Positions 48,707 to 58,025 of a stretch of DNA of 64,000 bases are shown in pieces. A program made the position numbers and the translations under genes. Each line of letters begins with the position of its first letter. Positions within the stretch are counted from its first letter, which is position 1. Source of the stretch: Methylomonas rapida (GTDB lineage Bacteria > Pseudomonadota > Gammaproteobacteria > Methylococcales > Methylomonadaceae). The notes under the pieces were generated by a model. It was not told the origin of the DNA, searched no databases, and was given only the letters and a program-made list of their open reading frames with translations. The stretch is taken from contig NZ_CP113517.1 in the NCBI RefSeq assembly GCF_024360925.2, positions 806,001 to 870,000 of the forward strand, given 5' to 3'.

Positions 48707-50047
48707 ATGTCAGAAAATAATCGAGTCGTCTGGTCGGAGGGCATGTTTCTTCGCCCTCAACATTTTCAGCAACATGATCGCTACTTTGAAAATCTGTTGC
48801 GCGGTTTGTCGCAAGGCGTCAGGGCTTACGCCTGGGGCTTTTCTCGTTTGAAACTCGATCAAACCTGTCTGGCCATCGGCAAGCTGGGTTTGACTGAATG
48901 CAGCGGGGTGTTTCCGGACGGCACGCCGTTCGATTTGCCGCAAGACGACGATTTGCCGTTACCGCTGGAAGTGCCGGAGAACGAAAAAGCCAGCGTGGTT
49001 TATCTGGCGTTACCGCTTCGGCGTTCCGACGCCAATGAGGTCGATAGCGAGTCTTACCCGGACAACATGGCGCGCTATAGACTTAGCGAGCGGCAAGTGC
49101 GCGATAACAACAGCGGTGCCGATGGTCGCTACGATGTGCAAATCGGCGCGTTGAAACCTCGTTTGATGTGCGATAGCCAGGAGCGCTCGGGTTACGTCTG
49201 TCTTGGCGTGGCCCGCATCATTGAAATGCGTGCCGACAAAAGCGTGATTCTGGACGAAAACTACATTCCGCCGGCCGTGCATTGCGCCAGTGCCGGTATT
49301 CTCGGCGGTTTCGTCCGTGAATTGCAGGGCTTGTTCCATACCCGCGGCGAGGCCTTGGCCGCGCGGGTCGCGGGTAGCGGCCAGGGGAGTGGGGTCGCGG
49401 AGATCGCTGATTTCATGTTGTTGCAGATGATCAACCGTTATCAACCCTTGCTGGCACATTTGGCCCATGCCGCCACGCTGCATCCGGAAGAGCTTTTTCA
49501 ATGGTGCCTGCAAATCGCCGGCGAATTGTCGACGTTTTATCGCCCCGGCAAGCGCCCCCTCGCTTTTCCGGATTACCGGCACGACGACCTCAAGGCCAGC
49601 TTCATGCCGCTGATCGACGAGTTGCGCGGCTTGTTGAGCATGGTGCTGGAGCAAAACGCGGTGCAATTGCCGCTGGCGGAAGTCAAGCCGGGCGTGTATG
49701 TCGCGAAACGGCCGGAACTGAATTTGCTGGAGGGCGCGATTTTCGTGCTGGCGGCCAAGGCCCAAGTGTCTTCCGAGCTGATTCGCTCCCATTTTCCGCC
49801 GCAAGTCAAAATCGGCCCGGTCGAAGACATTCAGCAACTGGTCAGATCGGCCTTGCCTGGCATCAATATTCAGGCTCTGCCGGTGGCGCCGCGGCAAATT
49901 CCTTACCATGCCGGCTATTCGTATTTTGAATTGAACAAGCAAAGCGAGTTGTGGAGCAAGATGGCGGTGTCCGGCGGTTTCGCGATTCATATCGGCGGCA
50001 GTTTTCCGGAACTGGAACTCGAGTTTTGGGCGATTAGAAAAGGTTGA
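48707..50047 (+). CDS. tssK: T6SS baseplate protein TssK
   Basis: Trimeric adaptor that docks the T6SS baseplate on the TssJLM membrane complex. The 446 residues are of the usual length and start VVWSEGMFLRPQHFQQHDRY, the family signature. It is followed by tssL after 5 bases, the conserved tssK-tssL-tssM order. Confidence 0.95.
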   Translation: MSENNRVVWSEGMFLRPQHFQQHDRYFENLLRGLSQGVRAYAWGFSRLKLDQTCLAIGKLGLTECSGVFPDGTPFDLPQDDDLPLPLEVPENEKASVVYLALPLRRSDANEVDSESYPDNMARYRLSERQVRDNNSGADGRYDVQIGALKPRLMCDSQERSGYVCLGVARIIEMRADKSVILDENYIPPAVHCASAGILGGFVRELQGLFHTRGEALAARVAGSGQGSGVAEIADFMLLQMINRYQPLLAHLAHAATLHPEELFQWCLQIAGELSTFYRPGKRPLAFPDYRHDDLKASFMPLIDELRGLLSMVLEQNAVQLPLAEVKPGVYVAKRPELNLLEGAIFVLAAKAQVSSELIRSHFPPQVKIGPVEDIQQLVRSALPGINIQALPVAPRQIPYHAGYSYFELNKQSELWSKMAVSGGFAIHIGGSFPELELEFWAIRKG

Positions 50048-50052
50048 ATGCC

Positions 50053-51375
50053 ATGAATCAAAACGATCCTTTCGGCTCCTTCGAAGATAGTGACAGAACC
50101 GTGATCCGGCCGATGCCGGGCGGTCGGCGGGCGGCTTCGCCACCGAGCCCTCAAGCCCCAGCCTACAGCCCCCCACCTTCATCGGCCCCAAGTTTAAGCC
50201 CCCCGCCGACGGCAACATTGATCACTGGCGAGTTTCAGGAAAACGTCATGGTATCGGCGGCGGCATCGATGATTTCGCTGGCCAGTCGCTTGCGGCAAAC
50301 CGCGGTTTATCCTGCGATCGCCGAATTACGCCAGCGCTTGTCCGCCGAAGTCAGCGGCTTCGAAAATCGGCTGCTGCAGGCCGGGCTGGGAGCCGATGTG
50401 ACGAGGATGGCGAGCTATGCCCTTTGCAGCTTCCTGGATGAAACCATACTGAACACGCCTTGGGGCGCGCAAAGCGATTGGGGGCATCAAAGCCTGCTGA
50501 TTTCGTTTCATAAGGAAGCCTGGGGCGGCGAGAAATTTTTCGACATCGTCGGTATGCTGGTCAAACAACCCGCGCAAAACCTGCCTCTGATCGAATTGGC
50601 CTACCTGTTCTTGAGCCTGGGTTTTCAAGGCAAGTTCCGCATTCTGACCAATGGCTTGAACGAGCTGGAAAAATACCGGCTGGAGTTGTATCAGCTGATA
50701 CAACGGGTCAAGGGCGATTACGAACGCGAGTTGTCGCCACGCTGGCAGGGCTTGCGCGATGTGCGTAACGCCCTGGTGCGTTATGTGCCGCTGTGGGTGG
50801 TGGGCGCCGTGTTAGGCGTCGCCTTGATCTTGGCCTATATCGGATTTGTCGTGGCCTTGAATGCGCGTTCCGACCAATTGTTTTCGGATGTGTTCGCGCT
50901 GGGTAAACAGCCGATCGACATCGCGCAGGCCATGCCGGTCGTCAAACCGCCGGTACCGGGCAGGCGCGAACGATTCAAGCAAATCCTGGCCACGGAGATT
51001 GCCGCCAACATGGTCGAAGTGGTCGATGACCGCTTGCTGCGCGTGCGCAATTCCTTTGCATCCGGCAGCGATCAGCTGAAAGCGGAATTCGATCCGATGT
51101 TGAAGAAAATCGCCGATGAACTGGTGGCTGGCAACGACAACTTACTGGTCACGGGCCATTCCGACAATGTACCGATTCGTTCCGCGCGTTTTCCTTCCAA
51201 CTGGCATTTGTCCACCGCGCGGGCCAAATCGGTCAGCGACGATCTGCTCAAGTCTGCGCCGGCGTTGAACGGCAAAATCCGTTTCGAAGGGCGCGCCGAC
51301 AGCGAACCGCTGGTGGCGAACGATACCGCAGAACATCGGGCGATCAATCGTCGTGTCGATTTACTGATTCAGTGA
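50053..51375 (+). CDS. tssL: T6SS inner membrane protein TssL with C-terminal OmpA domain
   Basis: DotU-type component of the membrane complex. The 440 residues comprise a Pro/Ser-rich N-terminus, the DotU cytoplasmic domain (about 60-235) with YALCSFLDETILNTPWG, one transmembrane helix (about 240-262, PLWVVGAVLGVALILAYIGFVV), and a periplasmic OmpA-like peptidoglycan-binding domain (about 340-440) with VTGHSDNVPI and NRRVDLLI. ATG 50053 has AAGG upstream; a TTG 9 bases earlier overlaps the tssK stop. The OmpA domain makes this the 'evolved' TssL form. Confidence 0.94.
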   Translation: MNQNDPFGSFEDSDRTVIRPMPGGRRAASPPSPQAPAYSPPPSSAPSLSPPPTATLITGEFQENVMVSAAASMISLASRLRQTAVYPAIAELRQRLSAEVSGFENRLLQAGLGADVTRMASYALCSFLDETILNTPWGAQSDWGHQSLLISFHKEAWGGEKFFDIVGMLVKQPAQNLPLIELAYLFLSLGFQGKFRILTNGLNELEKYRLELYQLIQRVKGDYERELSPRWQGLRDVRNALVRYVPLWVVGAVLGVALILAYIGFVVALNARSDQLFSDVFALGKQPIDIAQAMPVVKPPVPGRRERFKQILATEIAANMVEVVDDRLLRVRNSFASGSDQLKAEFDPMLKKIADELVAGNDNLLVTGHSDNVPIRSARFPSNWHLSTARAKSVSDDLLKSAPALNGKIRFEGRADSEPLVANDTAEHRAINRRVDLLIQ

Positions 51376-51383
51376 GAGCGTAA

Positions 51384-54300
51384 ATGGGTAAGCTCAAAGC
51401 ATTTTTTACCAATATCTGGGTCATCCAGTTTCTAGGCTTGCTGGCTTTCAGCATTCTAATTTGGCTAGCAGGGCCTCTGATTGCGATTGCTGGGCATGTA
51501 CCCTTGGAAGCGGAGTTGCCCAGGATTTTGCTAATCGCGGGTTTGTTTGTGGTGTGGGTGATTTATCGCTTGCTGATGCAAATTCGCGCCAGCAGCACCG
51601 AAAAGCAACTGGTGCAGCAATTGGTGGCCTCGGATGTCGATCAGGTCGCGCTGGCCTCGGCCGATGAAGTGGATATGCTGCGCAAGGGCTTTGAAGAAGC
51701 ATTGACGCTACTCAAGCAATCGCGGGCGGAAGCCAAAAAAGGCGGACAGTTTATTTATCAATTGCCCTGGTACGTGATCATCGGTGCGCCGGGGTCTGGC
51801 AAAACCACGGCTCTGGTCAATTCCGGCTTGCATTTTCCCTTGGCGGAAAAGTTGGGCAAGCATGCCATCAAAGGCGTCAGCGGGACGCGTAATTGTGATT
51901 GGTGGTTTGCCGATGATGCGGTGTTTTTGGATACCGCCGGCCGCTACACGACGCAAGAGAGTCATCAGGCGGTCGATGCGGCCGGTTGGGCCGGATTTTT
52001 GAACCTGATCAAAAAGCACCGGCCTTTAAGGCCTTTGAACGGCGTTATCATCGCCACCAGCGTGTCCGACTTATTGCAACAGTCCGAACGGGAGCGGGCT
52101 GAGCACGCCAAGGCGGTGCGTACCCGCATTATGGAGTTGTATCAACAATTGGGCGTGCGCTTGCCAGTTTATCAACTGTTTACCAAAACCGATCTGGTCG
52201 CCGGCTTTAGCGATTTCTTTGCCGATCTGGCGCCGGAGCAGCGGGCGCAGGTCTGGGGGGAAACTTTTTCCGCCACCACCTTGCAGGGCGATCACGATGT
52301 ATTGGCGCAGTTTGCGAGTGGTTTTTCCGAGTTATTGCAACGTTTGCAAGTGCGAACCTTGAAACGTATCCAGGACGAGCGCGATATTCAACGCCGCGCG
52401 GCGATTGTGGACTTCCCGCAGCAAATAGCCTTGTTGAAACCGGCAATGATGGATTTCTTGCAGGCCACTTTTATGCCTAACCGTTATGAAGAGCCGGTGT
52501 TGTTGCGGGGAATTTACTTTACCAGCGGCACGCAGGAAGGCACGCCCATCGATCGGGTGTTGGGCATTCTGGCGGGAGCCTTTCATCTGGACAGGCAAAC
52601 CGTGCCGATGTATAGCGGTCAGGGCAAGAGCTTTTTCCTGACCCGTCTGCTGAAGGACGTCTTGTTTCCGGAAGCCGAACTAGCCGGGCAGGACCCGGTA
52701 TTGGCCAAACGCACCCGCTTGTTGCAACTGGCGGCTTATGTCGGCGCTGGCTTGTTTTTCGTGCTGATGATGGGGCTGTGGACCGTCAGTTATTTCAAAA
52801 ACCAGACCGCCTTGGATAAAGTCCAGGAACAGATCGCGCAATATCATGCGATCAAAATCAGCGGCAACGATACACAAGGCAATTTCAATGCCTTGCTGCC
52901 GCGCTTGAATAGCCTTTTGGCGATTCGCGATATTTATCAAGACAGCGGTTTTCTGTCCGGTTGGGGGTTGTCACAAGGCGACAAAATTCAAGCTGCCGCC
53001 AATCATAGCTATGAACAGCTGCTCCGCGACTATTTTCTGCCGGCAGTCCTGACGCGCCTGAAGGAGCGCATGCAGGGGCAGGAAGGCAACAAGCAGGAGG
53101 TACTGTATCAATTGCTGAAAGTGTATTTGATGTTCAATCAGACCGATAAAATGGATCGATCCATGGCCGTAGCCTGGATACGCGCCGATTGGGACAGGCA
53201 ATACGCGACCGATCCGCAGGCCTTGGGGCAACTGGTCACGCATTTGAACCACCTATTGGATATGCAGTTGCAGCCGGTTCAAGTCGATGACAATTTTGTC
53301 GCCGCAGTGCGCAGTAAATTGATGCAAGTGCCGTTGATTGGGCAAATTTATTCCCGCTTCAAAACCGAAGCCTTGCTGGATCAAAGCCATGATTTACGCC
53401 TGAGTAAGGCCTTGGGGCCGGATGCCGGCCGAGTGTTTGTAATGTCCGACGGCAAGGATGTTTTAAGCTATACCATTCCAGGACTGTTCACGGCCTATGG
53501 TTATACCGAGCTGTTCTTGAAGAAAAGCCGTGATTTTGTCAAAGACGCGGTCGAGCAGAACTGGGTCTTGGGTAGTCAGGCCAAGCTGGAAACCCTGCAA
53601 ATCGAGCAGCTTCATCGTGAACTGAAAAAACTGTATTTGAACGAATACCAGGCGGCCTGGACGGATTTACTGGCTAAAATCAAATTGCAATCGGCCTTAT
53701 CGACCAATCAGACCACGCAGATTCTGGATATATTGTCGCGCCCGGACGGGCCCTTGCATGCCTTGCTGGTAACCATCGATGACAATACCGCATTGACCCG
53801 CTTGAACCAACGAGTCAGTGACGCGTTGTCCCAGGCGGCCGGCAAAGCGGTGGAAGCCGCTGGTGACAAAGGCGGGCAGTTGTTGGAGATGGCCAAGGAA
53901 GCTGCAGGTCTTGGCGGTGAGCCTGATCCGGTGTTGGCGGTGGAAAATCGGTTTGAAGCCTTGCGCAATCTAGTCGCTGGCGGCCCCGACAAACCCAGTG
54001 CATTGGAACCCGTGTTGCAGCAATTAAAAAGTCTGCGGGATTATTTCTTGCAATTGAGCGTCGCCAACACTGGCGGACAGGCCTTGCAAAACCAGGCCAA
54101 TGTTTTCAGTGGCGCCGGCATGGATGTGTTGAAACAGGCGCAGATGGAGTTTGCCCGCCTGCCCGAGCCTTTGAAGAGCTGGTTTCAAATCGTCGTCAGC
54201 AGCGGCGGGCAAAAGCTGTCTTCCGCCGCGAAGGGGCAATTGAGCGACATGGTCAAAACCGGCGTGGCCTCGCCTTGCAAGGCGGCGTTGGGCGGACGCT

Positions 54301-54929
54301 ATCCGTTTAGCAAAAGCTCGGCGCAAGACGTGTTGCTGGCGGACTTTGCCAAACTGTTCGCGCCGGCGGGTGTGATGGATCAGTTTTTTCAAGCCAATTT
54401 GAAACCCTTCGTCGATACCAGCAAGCCCGTATGGACGGAAATGGCTTCGGAAAAGCCGCTGGGCCTGTCGCAAGCCTCGATTCGGCAATTTCAGACGGCG
54501 GCCAGGATTCGCGATGCCTTTTTCGCCGTGGGCAATATCCCGCAGGTGCAATTCGAGTTGAAGCCGCAATTGCTGGATAACACCGTCGGCACGTTTCGCT
54601 TGCAGGTCGAAGGCCAGGAGGCCGTTTACCGGCATGGGCCGGAACAAGCCGTCAGTATGAAATGGCCCGGGCCCAATCCCAGCCAAGGCGTGCGCATCGT
54701 TTTCGAGACCCTGGATGGCCGGCAAGTCAGCCGCGGCAAGGAAGGCACCTGGGCGTTTTTCAGGCTGCTGGACGAAGCCACCATCATACCCGGCAGCGCG
54801 CCGGAAAAATTCACGCTGACTTTTCAGTTACAAGGCTTCAGCGCCAGTTATGAGTTGCGGGCGGCCAGCGTCAACAATCCCTTTAATCTGCTGGAACTGC
54901 AAAGTTTCCGTTGCCCGGACGCGCTGTGA
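51384..54929 (+). CDS. tssM: T6SS inner membrane protein TssM (IcmF)
   Basis: Largest part of the T6SS membrane complex, bridging inner membrane TssL and outer membrane TssJ. The 1181 residues show two N-terminal membrane helices (about 12-36 and 46-66), a cytoplasmic NTPase domain with the Walker A motif GAPGSGKT at 134-141, a third helix (about 445-465), and a long periplasmic region ending in the TssJ-binding domain. It starts 8 bases after tssL. Confidence 0.96.
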   Translation: MGKLKAFFTNIWVIQFLGLLAFSILIWLAGPLIAIAGHVPLEAELPRILLIAGLFVVWVIYRLLMQIRASSTEKQLVQQLVASDVDQVALASADEVDMLRKGFEEALTLLKQSRAEAKKGGQFIYQLPWYVIIGAPGSGKTTALVNSGLHFPLAEKLGKHAIKGVSGTRNCDWWFADDAVFLDTAGRYTTQESHQAVDAAGWAGFLNLIKKHRPLRPLNGVIIATSVSDLLQQSERERAEHAKAVRTRIMELYQQLGVRLPVYQLFTKTDLVAGFSDFFADLAPEQRAQVWGETFSATTLQGDHDVLAQFASGFSELLQRLQVRTLKRIQDERDIQRRAAIVDFPQQIALLKPAMMDFLQATFMPNRYEEPVLLRGIYFTSGTQEGTPIDRVLGILAGAFHLDRQTVPMYSGQGKSFFLTRLLKDVLFPEAELAGQDPVLAKRTRLLQLAAYVGAGLFFVLMMGLWTVSYFKNQTALDKVQEQIAQYHAIKISGNDTQGNFNALLPRLNSLLAIRDIYQDSGFLSGWGLSQGDKIQAAANHSYEQLLRDYFLPAVLTRLKERMQGQEGNKQEVLYQLLKVYLMFNQTDKMDRSMAVAWIRADWDRQYATDPQALGQLVTHLNHLLDMQLQPVQVDDNFVAAVRSKLMQVPLIGQIYSRFKTEALLDQSHDLRLSKALGPDAGRVFVMSDGKDVLSYTIPGLFTAYGYTELFLKKSRDFVKDAVEQNWVLGSQAKLETLQIEQLHRELKKLYLNEYQAAWTDLLAKIKLQSALSTNQTTQILDILSRPDGPLHALLVTIDDNTALTRLNQRVSDALSQAAGKAVEAAGDKGGQLLEMAKEAAGLGGEPDPVLAVENRFEALRNLVAGGPDKPSALEPVLQQLKSLRDYFLQLSVANTGGQALQNQANVFSGAGMDVLKQAQMEFARLPEPLKSWFQIVVSSGGQKLSSAAKGQLSDMVKTGVASPCKAALGGRYPFSKSSAQDVLLADFAKLFAPAGVMDQFFQANLKPFVDTSKPVWTEMASEKPLGLSQASIRQFQTAARIRDAFFAVGNIPQVQFELKPQLLDNTVGTFRLQVEGQEAVYRHGPEQAVSMKWPGPNPSQGVRIVFETLDGRQVSRGKEGTWAFFRLLDEATIIPGSAPEKFTLTFQLQGFSASYELRAASVNNPFNLLELQSFRCPDAL

Positions 54930-54943
54930 GCAGGGCGGATTCC

Positions 54944-56503
54944 ATGGTCGGTTTTTATGGCAAGTTGCCCAGTCACGGTGATTTTTTATCCAGGCGCTTG
55001 CCCAGGCAGTTCATTGAACCTTGGGACCAGTGGCTGCAAGGTTGCATCGCCGCCAGTCGCGAACAATTGGGCCAAAGCTGGCTGGATACGTTCTTGGTCA
55101 GTCCGATTTGGCAGTTTGGCTTGACGCCGGGGTTGTGCGGCGGCGAGGCTTGGGCCGGCGTGATGATGCCGAGCGTCGATCGCGTTGGCCGCTATTTTCC
55201 GTTGACCTTGGCGGCCAAGGTCGAGGCAGCACGCTTGAATCAGTTGTTCGATCCCGCCTGCGGCTGGTTTGACGCCCTGTCCGAACTGGCGTTTTCGTCG
55301 CTGGATTACGACTTTGATTTGCAGCGTTTCGATGAGGGGTTGCAAAATCTGGACTTGAGCCGGTTTTTGCCTGCCGCTTATCGTGGTGAAGAGGTGGCTT
55401 TTGCATCCGGTTCGGCGCGACTGGCCTTTCAATTTCAATTGGTCAGTCCACAAGATACCCCGCAAGCCTTCGTGCAATTGGGCGAGCAGTTGAAGGAACG
55501 TTTCCTGGCGCGTTGCAGTTACTGGCGTTCGTCGGCCAATGAAGGTGTCGAGGCATCGCTGTTGGTATGCGAGGGACTGCCGCCGGTCGATGCCTATGTC
55601 GGTTTTTTGAAGGGCGACTGGCCACGGCATGGCTGGCAATTGTCGCGTCGATGCGTGGTGCCGGGTTATGCTGCTATTCAAGCCGAGAGGGCCGATTCCG
55701 CGGTTATGCAGCAACCACCGCCGCTACCGGATCAAGAACCAAACCTGACAGCGCAGGCCGATACTCCGCTTTCGCGGGAGGGCGGTGACGAATTTTCCTG
55801 GCAAAGTTACGGTATCACTGTCGTCGGCTTGAGGCGCAGGCTAAACGAAGACGCGATTTTGCTGCGCAACGAGGCAGGCTTGTGGGCGGTCGCCGACGGC
55901 ATGGGTGGACATAGCGCCGGAGATGTCGCCAGTCAGGCCTTGGTCGATGCGCTAACCGACATCCCGGCGATCGATGATTTGGAGCACTTCAGCGAGCAAG
56001 TGGCATCCGCGCTGCATAACGTCAATCGGCAGTTGCTGCAAATGGCCAGTCGGCGCGGCTATGGCCACATCATCGGCAGTACGATCGTGGTGTTAATGAT
56101 TCATGAGCGGCAATTTCGTTATCTATGGGCCGGCGATAGTCGCTTGTATCGTTATCGCCGGGGAGCGTTGGAGCAATTGACGCTGGATCATTCCTTGTAC
56201 AACGAGTCCATCAGTCAGGGAAGCGCTCCGGTGGATGGCAGCGTGGAACAAGGTCGCGGCAATATCATTACCCGCGCCGTCGGCGCCGATGCGCAATTGC
56301 AGCTGGATTTTGGCCAGGGCGAGATTGAGGCCGGTGATTTGTTCTTGCTGTGCAGCGACGGCATAGACAAGGAATTGGCTCATGATGACATTGCCGGTTT
56401 GTGCTCGGATGGCTCGGTGGCGGAAATCGCCGAGCGCCTGGTGCATGAAGCGGAAAATCGGGGCGGGCGGGACAATATTTCGGTGATTGTGGTTAAGGCC
56501 TGA
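54944..56503 (+). CDS. TagF-PppA fusion: T6SS regulator with PP2C phosphatase
   Basis: Two T6SS regulators in one chain of 519 residues. Residues 1-220 are TagF (GFYGKLPSHGDFLSRRLPRQ), a post-translational repressor of T6SS assembly. After a Pro/Gln-rich linker, residues about 270-519 form a PP2C phosphatase with the metal-binding ADGMGGHSAGD, CSDGIDKEL and GGRDNIS motifs, corresponding to PppA, which reverses PpkA phosphorylation. A GTG at 54926 overlapping the tssM stop is an alternative start; ATG 54944 fits the TagF N-terminus. It is the last T6SS gene here. Confidence 0.93.
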   Translation: MVGFYGKLPSHGDFLSRRLPRQFIEPWDQWLQGCIAASREQLGQSWLDTFLVSPIWQFGLTPGLCGGEAWAGVMMPSVDRVGRYFPLTLAAKVEAARLNQLFDPACGWFDALSELAFSSLDYDFDLQRFDEGLQNLDLSRFLPAAYRGEEVAFASGSARLAFQFQLVSPQDTPQAFVQLGEQLKERFLARCSYWRSSANEGVEASLLVCEGLPPVDAYVGFLKGDWPRHGWQLSRRCVVPGYAAIQAERADSAVMQQPPPLPDQEPNLTAQADTPLSREGGDEFSWQSYGITVVGLRRRLNEDAILLRNEAGLWAVADGMGGHSAGDVASQALVDALTDIPAIDDLEHFSEQVASALHNVNRQLLQMASRRGYGHIIGSTIVVLMIHERQFRYLWAGDSRLYRYRRGALEQLTLDHSLYNESISQGSAPVDGSVEQGRGNIITRAVGADAQLQLDFGQGEIEAGDLFLLCSDGIDKELAHDDIAGLCSDGSVAEIAERLVHEAENRGGRDNISVIVVKA

Positions 56504-56558
56504 AACGGGGTGCTCAAAGCCTTTGGCGTCACTCCGAACGGATTGGATGAGCCTTGAA

Positions 56559-56588
56559 CAAACGCCGGCAGAGAGACGACGGCGTTTG
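56559..56588. terminator. 9-bp hairpin downstream of tagF-pppA
   Basis: CAAACGCCG (56559-56567) pairs perfectly with CGGCGTTTG (56580-56588). No T run follows, so its strength as a terminator is uncertain. It lies between convergent tagF-pppA and the PEP-CTERM gene. Confidence 0.5.
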
Positions 56589-56659
56589 CAACGATCCTAG
56601 TGAATGAGCATAAAATAATCCATGCAAGTATTCGGTGTGGGTGCGGATTTATCAGCATA

Positions 56660-56677
56660 GTGCGAATGAATTCGCAC
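56660..56677. repeat. Short palindrome of REP type
   Basis: GTGCGAAT and ATTCGCAC form an 8-bp perfect palindrome with a 2-base spacer. Further out, TTCGG and GGGTGCG on the left have complementary partners on the right, so the unit may span about 56630-56693. It resembles dispersed repeats known from other Gammaproteobacteria. Confidence 0.45.
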
Positions 56678-56709
56678 CTGCCATTGCCGAACTTATTTCT
56701 CACACATTC

Positions 56710-57387
56710 CTAAGCCGACTTGGGGGTTCGCAAGGCTTTGAGTCTTTTGATTCTCATCATCGATGCGGCACCGAAAAAGCCGATGGCAAGCAAGGCTAGT
56801 TCGCCGGGTTCGGGTACGGTTATTCCGGCAGGAGGAATTGAACCATTGTCCTTGGTACGGCCTTCGGTGTAGTAAACGCTGATATGCGATACATCCTTTA
56901 TTTTCTTGCCAACAGAAAAGTCAGGGGCTCTGAATGGTGATGCCCATGTTCCAGACGTGACACCAGAGCCCAGCAAATAACCAACCAGGGAAGTATCGTT
57001 GCCACCCTTGAAAATCAGCATGACATTGTCCCAATTGGTATTGTTGAACAGCAAACTGAAATCGTAAGTCCCGGACTTTCCTTCCGAGGTTCCTTCATAG
57101 CCGTCCGTGTTGCCTATCTTGCCGCCGAACAGCCAGTCGCTGGTATCGAAAAAGCCACCTGATAAATTGACCGTCATGGGATCCTGTTTCAGAAAATCTT
57201 GAGTTTGATCGCTAATCTCGCAGTCTGTCGCGCCTGAAATAAGACCAGAAATCACTCCGCTACAGTTTGTATAGGTTGCGTTTGATGGTTTGTCAGGTTT
57301 GGCGGCCTCGGCCGTGCCAGACAAAACCGCGAACAGCATGGTGGCAAGACCTAAGCTGGTTAATTTGGCGTGATTAGTGGTCGTCAT
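56710..57387 (-). CDS. PEP-CTERM sorting-domain protein
   Basis: A secreted protein of 225 residues processed by an exosortase. It has a signal peptide (LTSLGLATMLFAVLSGTAEA), a middle beta-rich domain with no family that I recognise, and a classic sorting tail: VPEPGELALL, a hydrophobic helix and the basic MRIKRLKALR. AGAGGA 5 bases before ATG 57387 supports the start. Two cysteines (NCSG and DCEIS) may pair. No exosortase or exopolysaccharide gene lies in the window. Confidence 0.9.
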   Translation of the reverse strand: MTTTNHAKLTSLGLATMLFAVLSGTAEAAKPDKPSNATYTNCSGVISGLISGATDCEISDQTQDFLKQDPMTVNLSGGFFDTSDWLFGGKIGNTDGYEGTSEGKSGTYDFSLLFNNTNWDNVMLIFKGGNDTSLVGYLLGSGVTSGTWASPFRAPDFSVGKKIKDVSHISVYYTEGRTKDNGSIPPAGITVPEPGELALLAIGFFGAASMMRIKRLKALRTPKSA

Positions 57388-58025
57388 TACTTTCCTCTGC
57401 TGTCGTTATTTTTCGTCGTAATTAAGCAAAATAGATGCCATTTAAATAATGACTGAAGCGATTGTAGTTCCATGATTGCGGTTGGAATGAAAAAGGTTTG
57501 GCTTTTTGCGCTGAACCCTGACTCAAGAGCAATGAGTGTGCGTTGTAACTTCATGAATTGAAAGCTAAATATTTTTTGGGTGGAAAACTTGATTTTTCGG
57601 CGGTCTTCTTCAAAAGGGCGGTGGCTCTACATGAACAAGAAAGTGTTTGGGAGGCGGTAGTGGAAAAAAATGAATGAACTTTTGCAGTAATTTGTCATTT
57701 CAACATGACACTCATGACAATTTTGTTGAGGGCTGACAACTCTGGCAGCAGCCTCGATTAACCTATAAAAATCATTGGGTCCACGAAACACACGAAAATC
57801 ACGAACAGTTTCAAAAAGTTATTGCTCAAAAAAGCCGATATCTTGTGAGTAACCAAATCACGTGACATAACCAACTGTTTTATTTCGTGTCTTTCGTGCT
57901 TTTCGTGGACTACTGATGCTTTTAGGATTAAACAGGGGGCAAACCAATGCGGGTGCGATTTATTCGGCTGCCACGCTTCGAGCGTGCGGCGCTTTGCGAA
58001 TCACCGTGCGAAATGAGGCGGATTA
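57388..58025. other. 638-base intergenic region without a convincing gene
   Basis: Holds the promoter side of the PEP-CTERM gene (right of 57387), the CACGAAA inverted-repeat element at 57779-57910, and a hairpin CACGCT/AGCGTG at 57972-57986. That hairpin is a possible end signal for tesA on the minus strand, although no T run follows it. A 92-codon plus-strand frame reaching into tesA looks like chance. Confidence 0.6.
57779..57910. repeat. 132-bp inverted-repeat element of CACGAAA type
   Basis: Left arm 57779-57805 (begins GTCCACGAAA, with CACGAA repeated about every 9 bases) and right arm 57884-57910 (ends TTTCGTGGAC) match inverted at 23 of 27 positions. The 78 bases between them do not code. 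The arms are built from short CACGAAA units. This is a dispersed-repeat signature that I recall from many proteobacterial genomes. Confidence 0.7.

Noticed and set aside
57779..57910. CRISPR array from repeated CACGAAA units
   Set aside because: The units are 7-9 bases with no 25-40-base spacers, arranged as inverted arms, and no cas gene is present.
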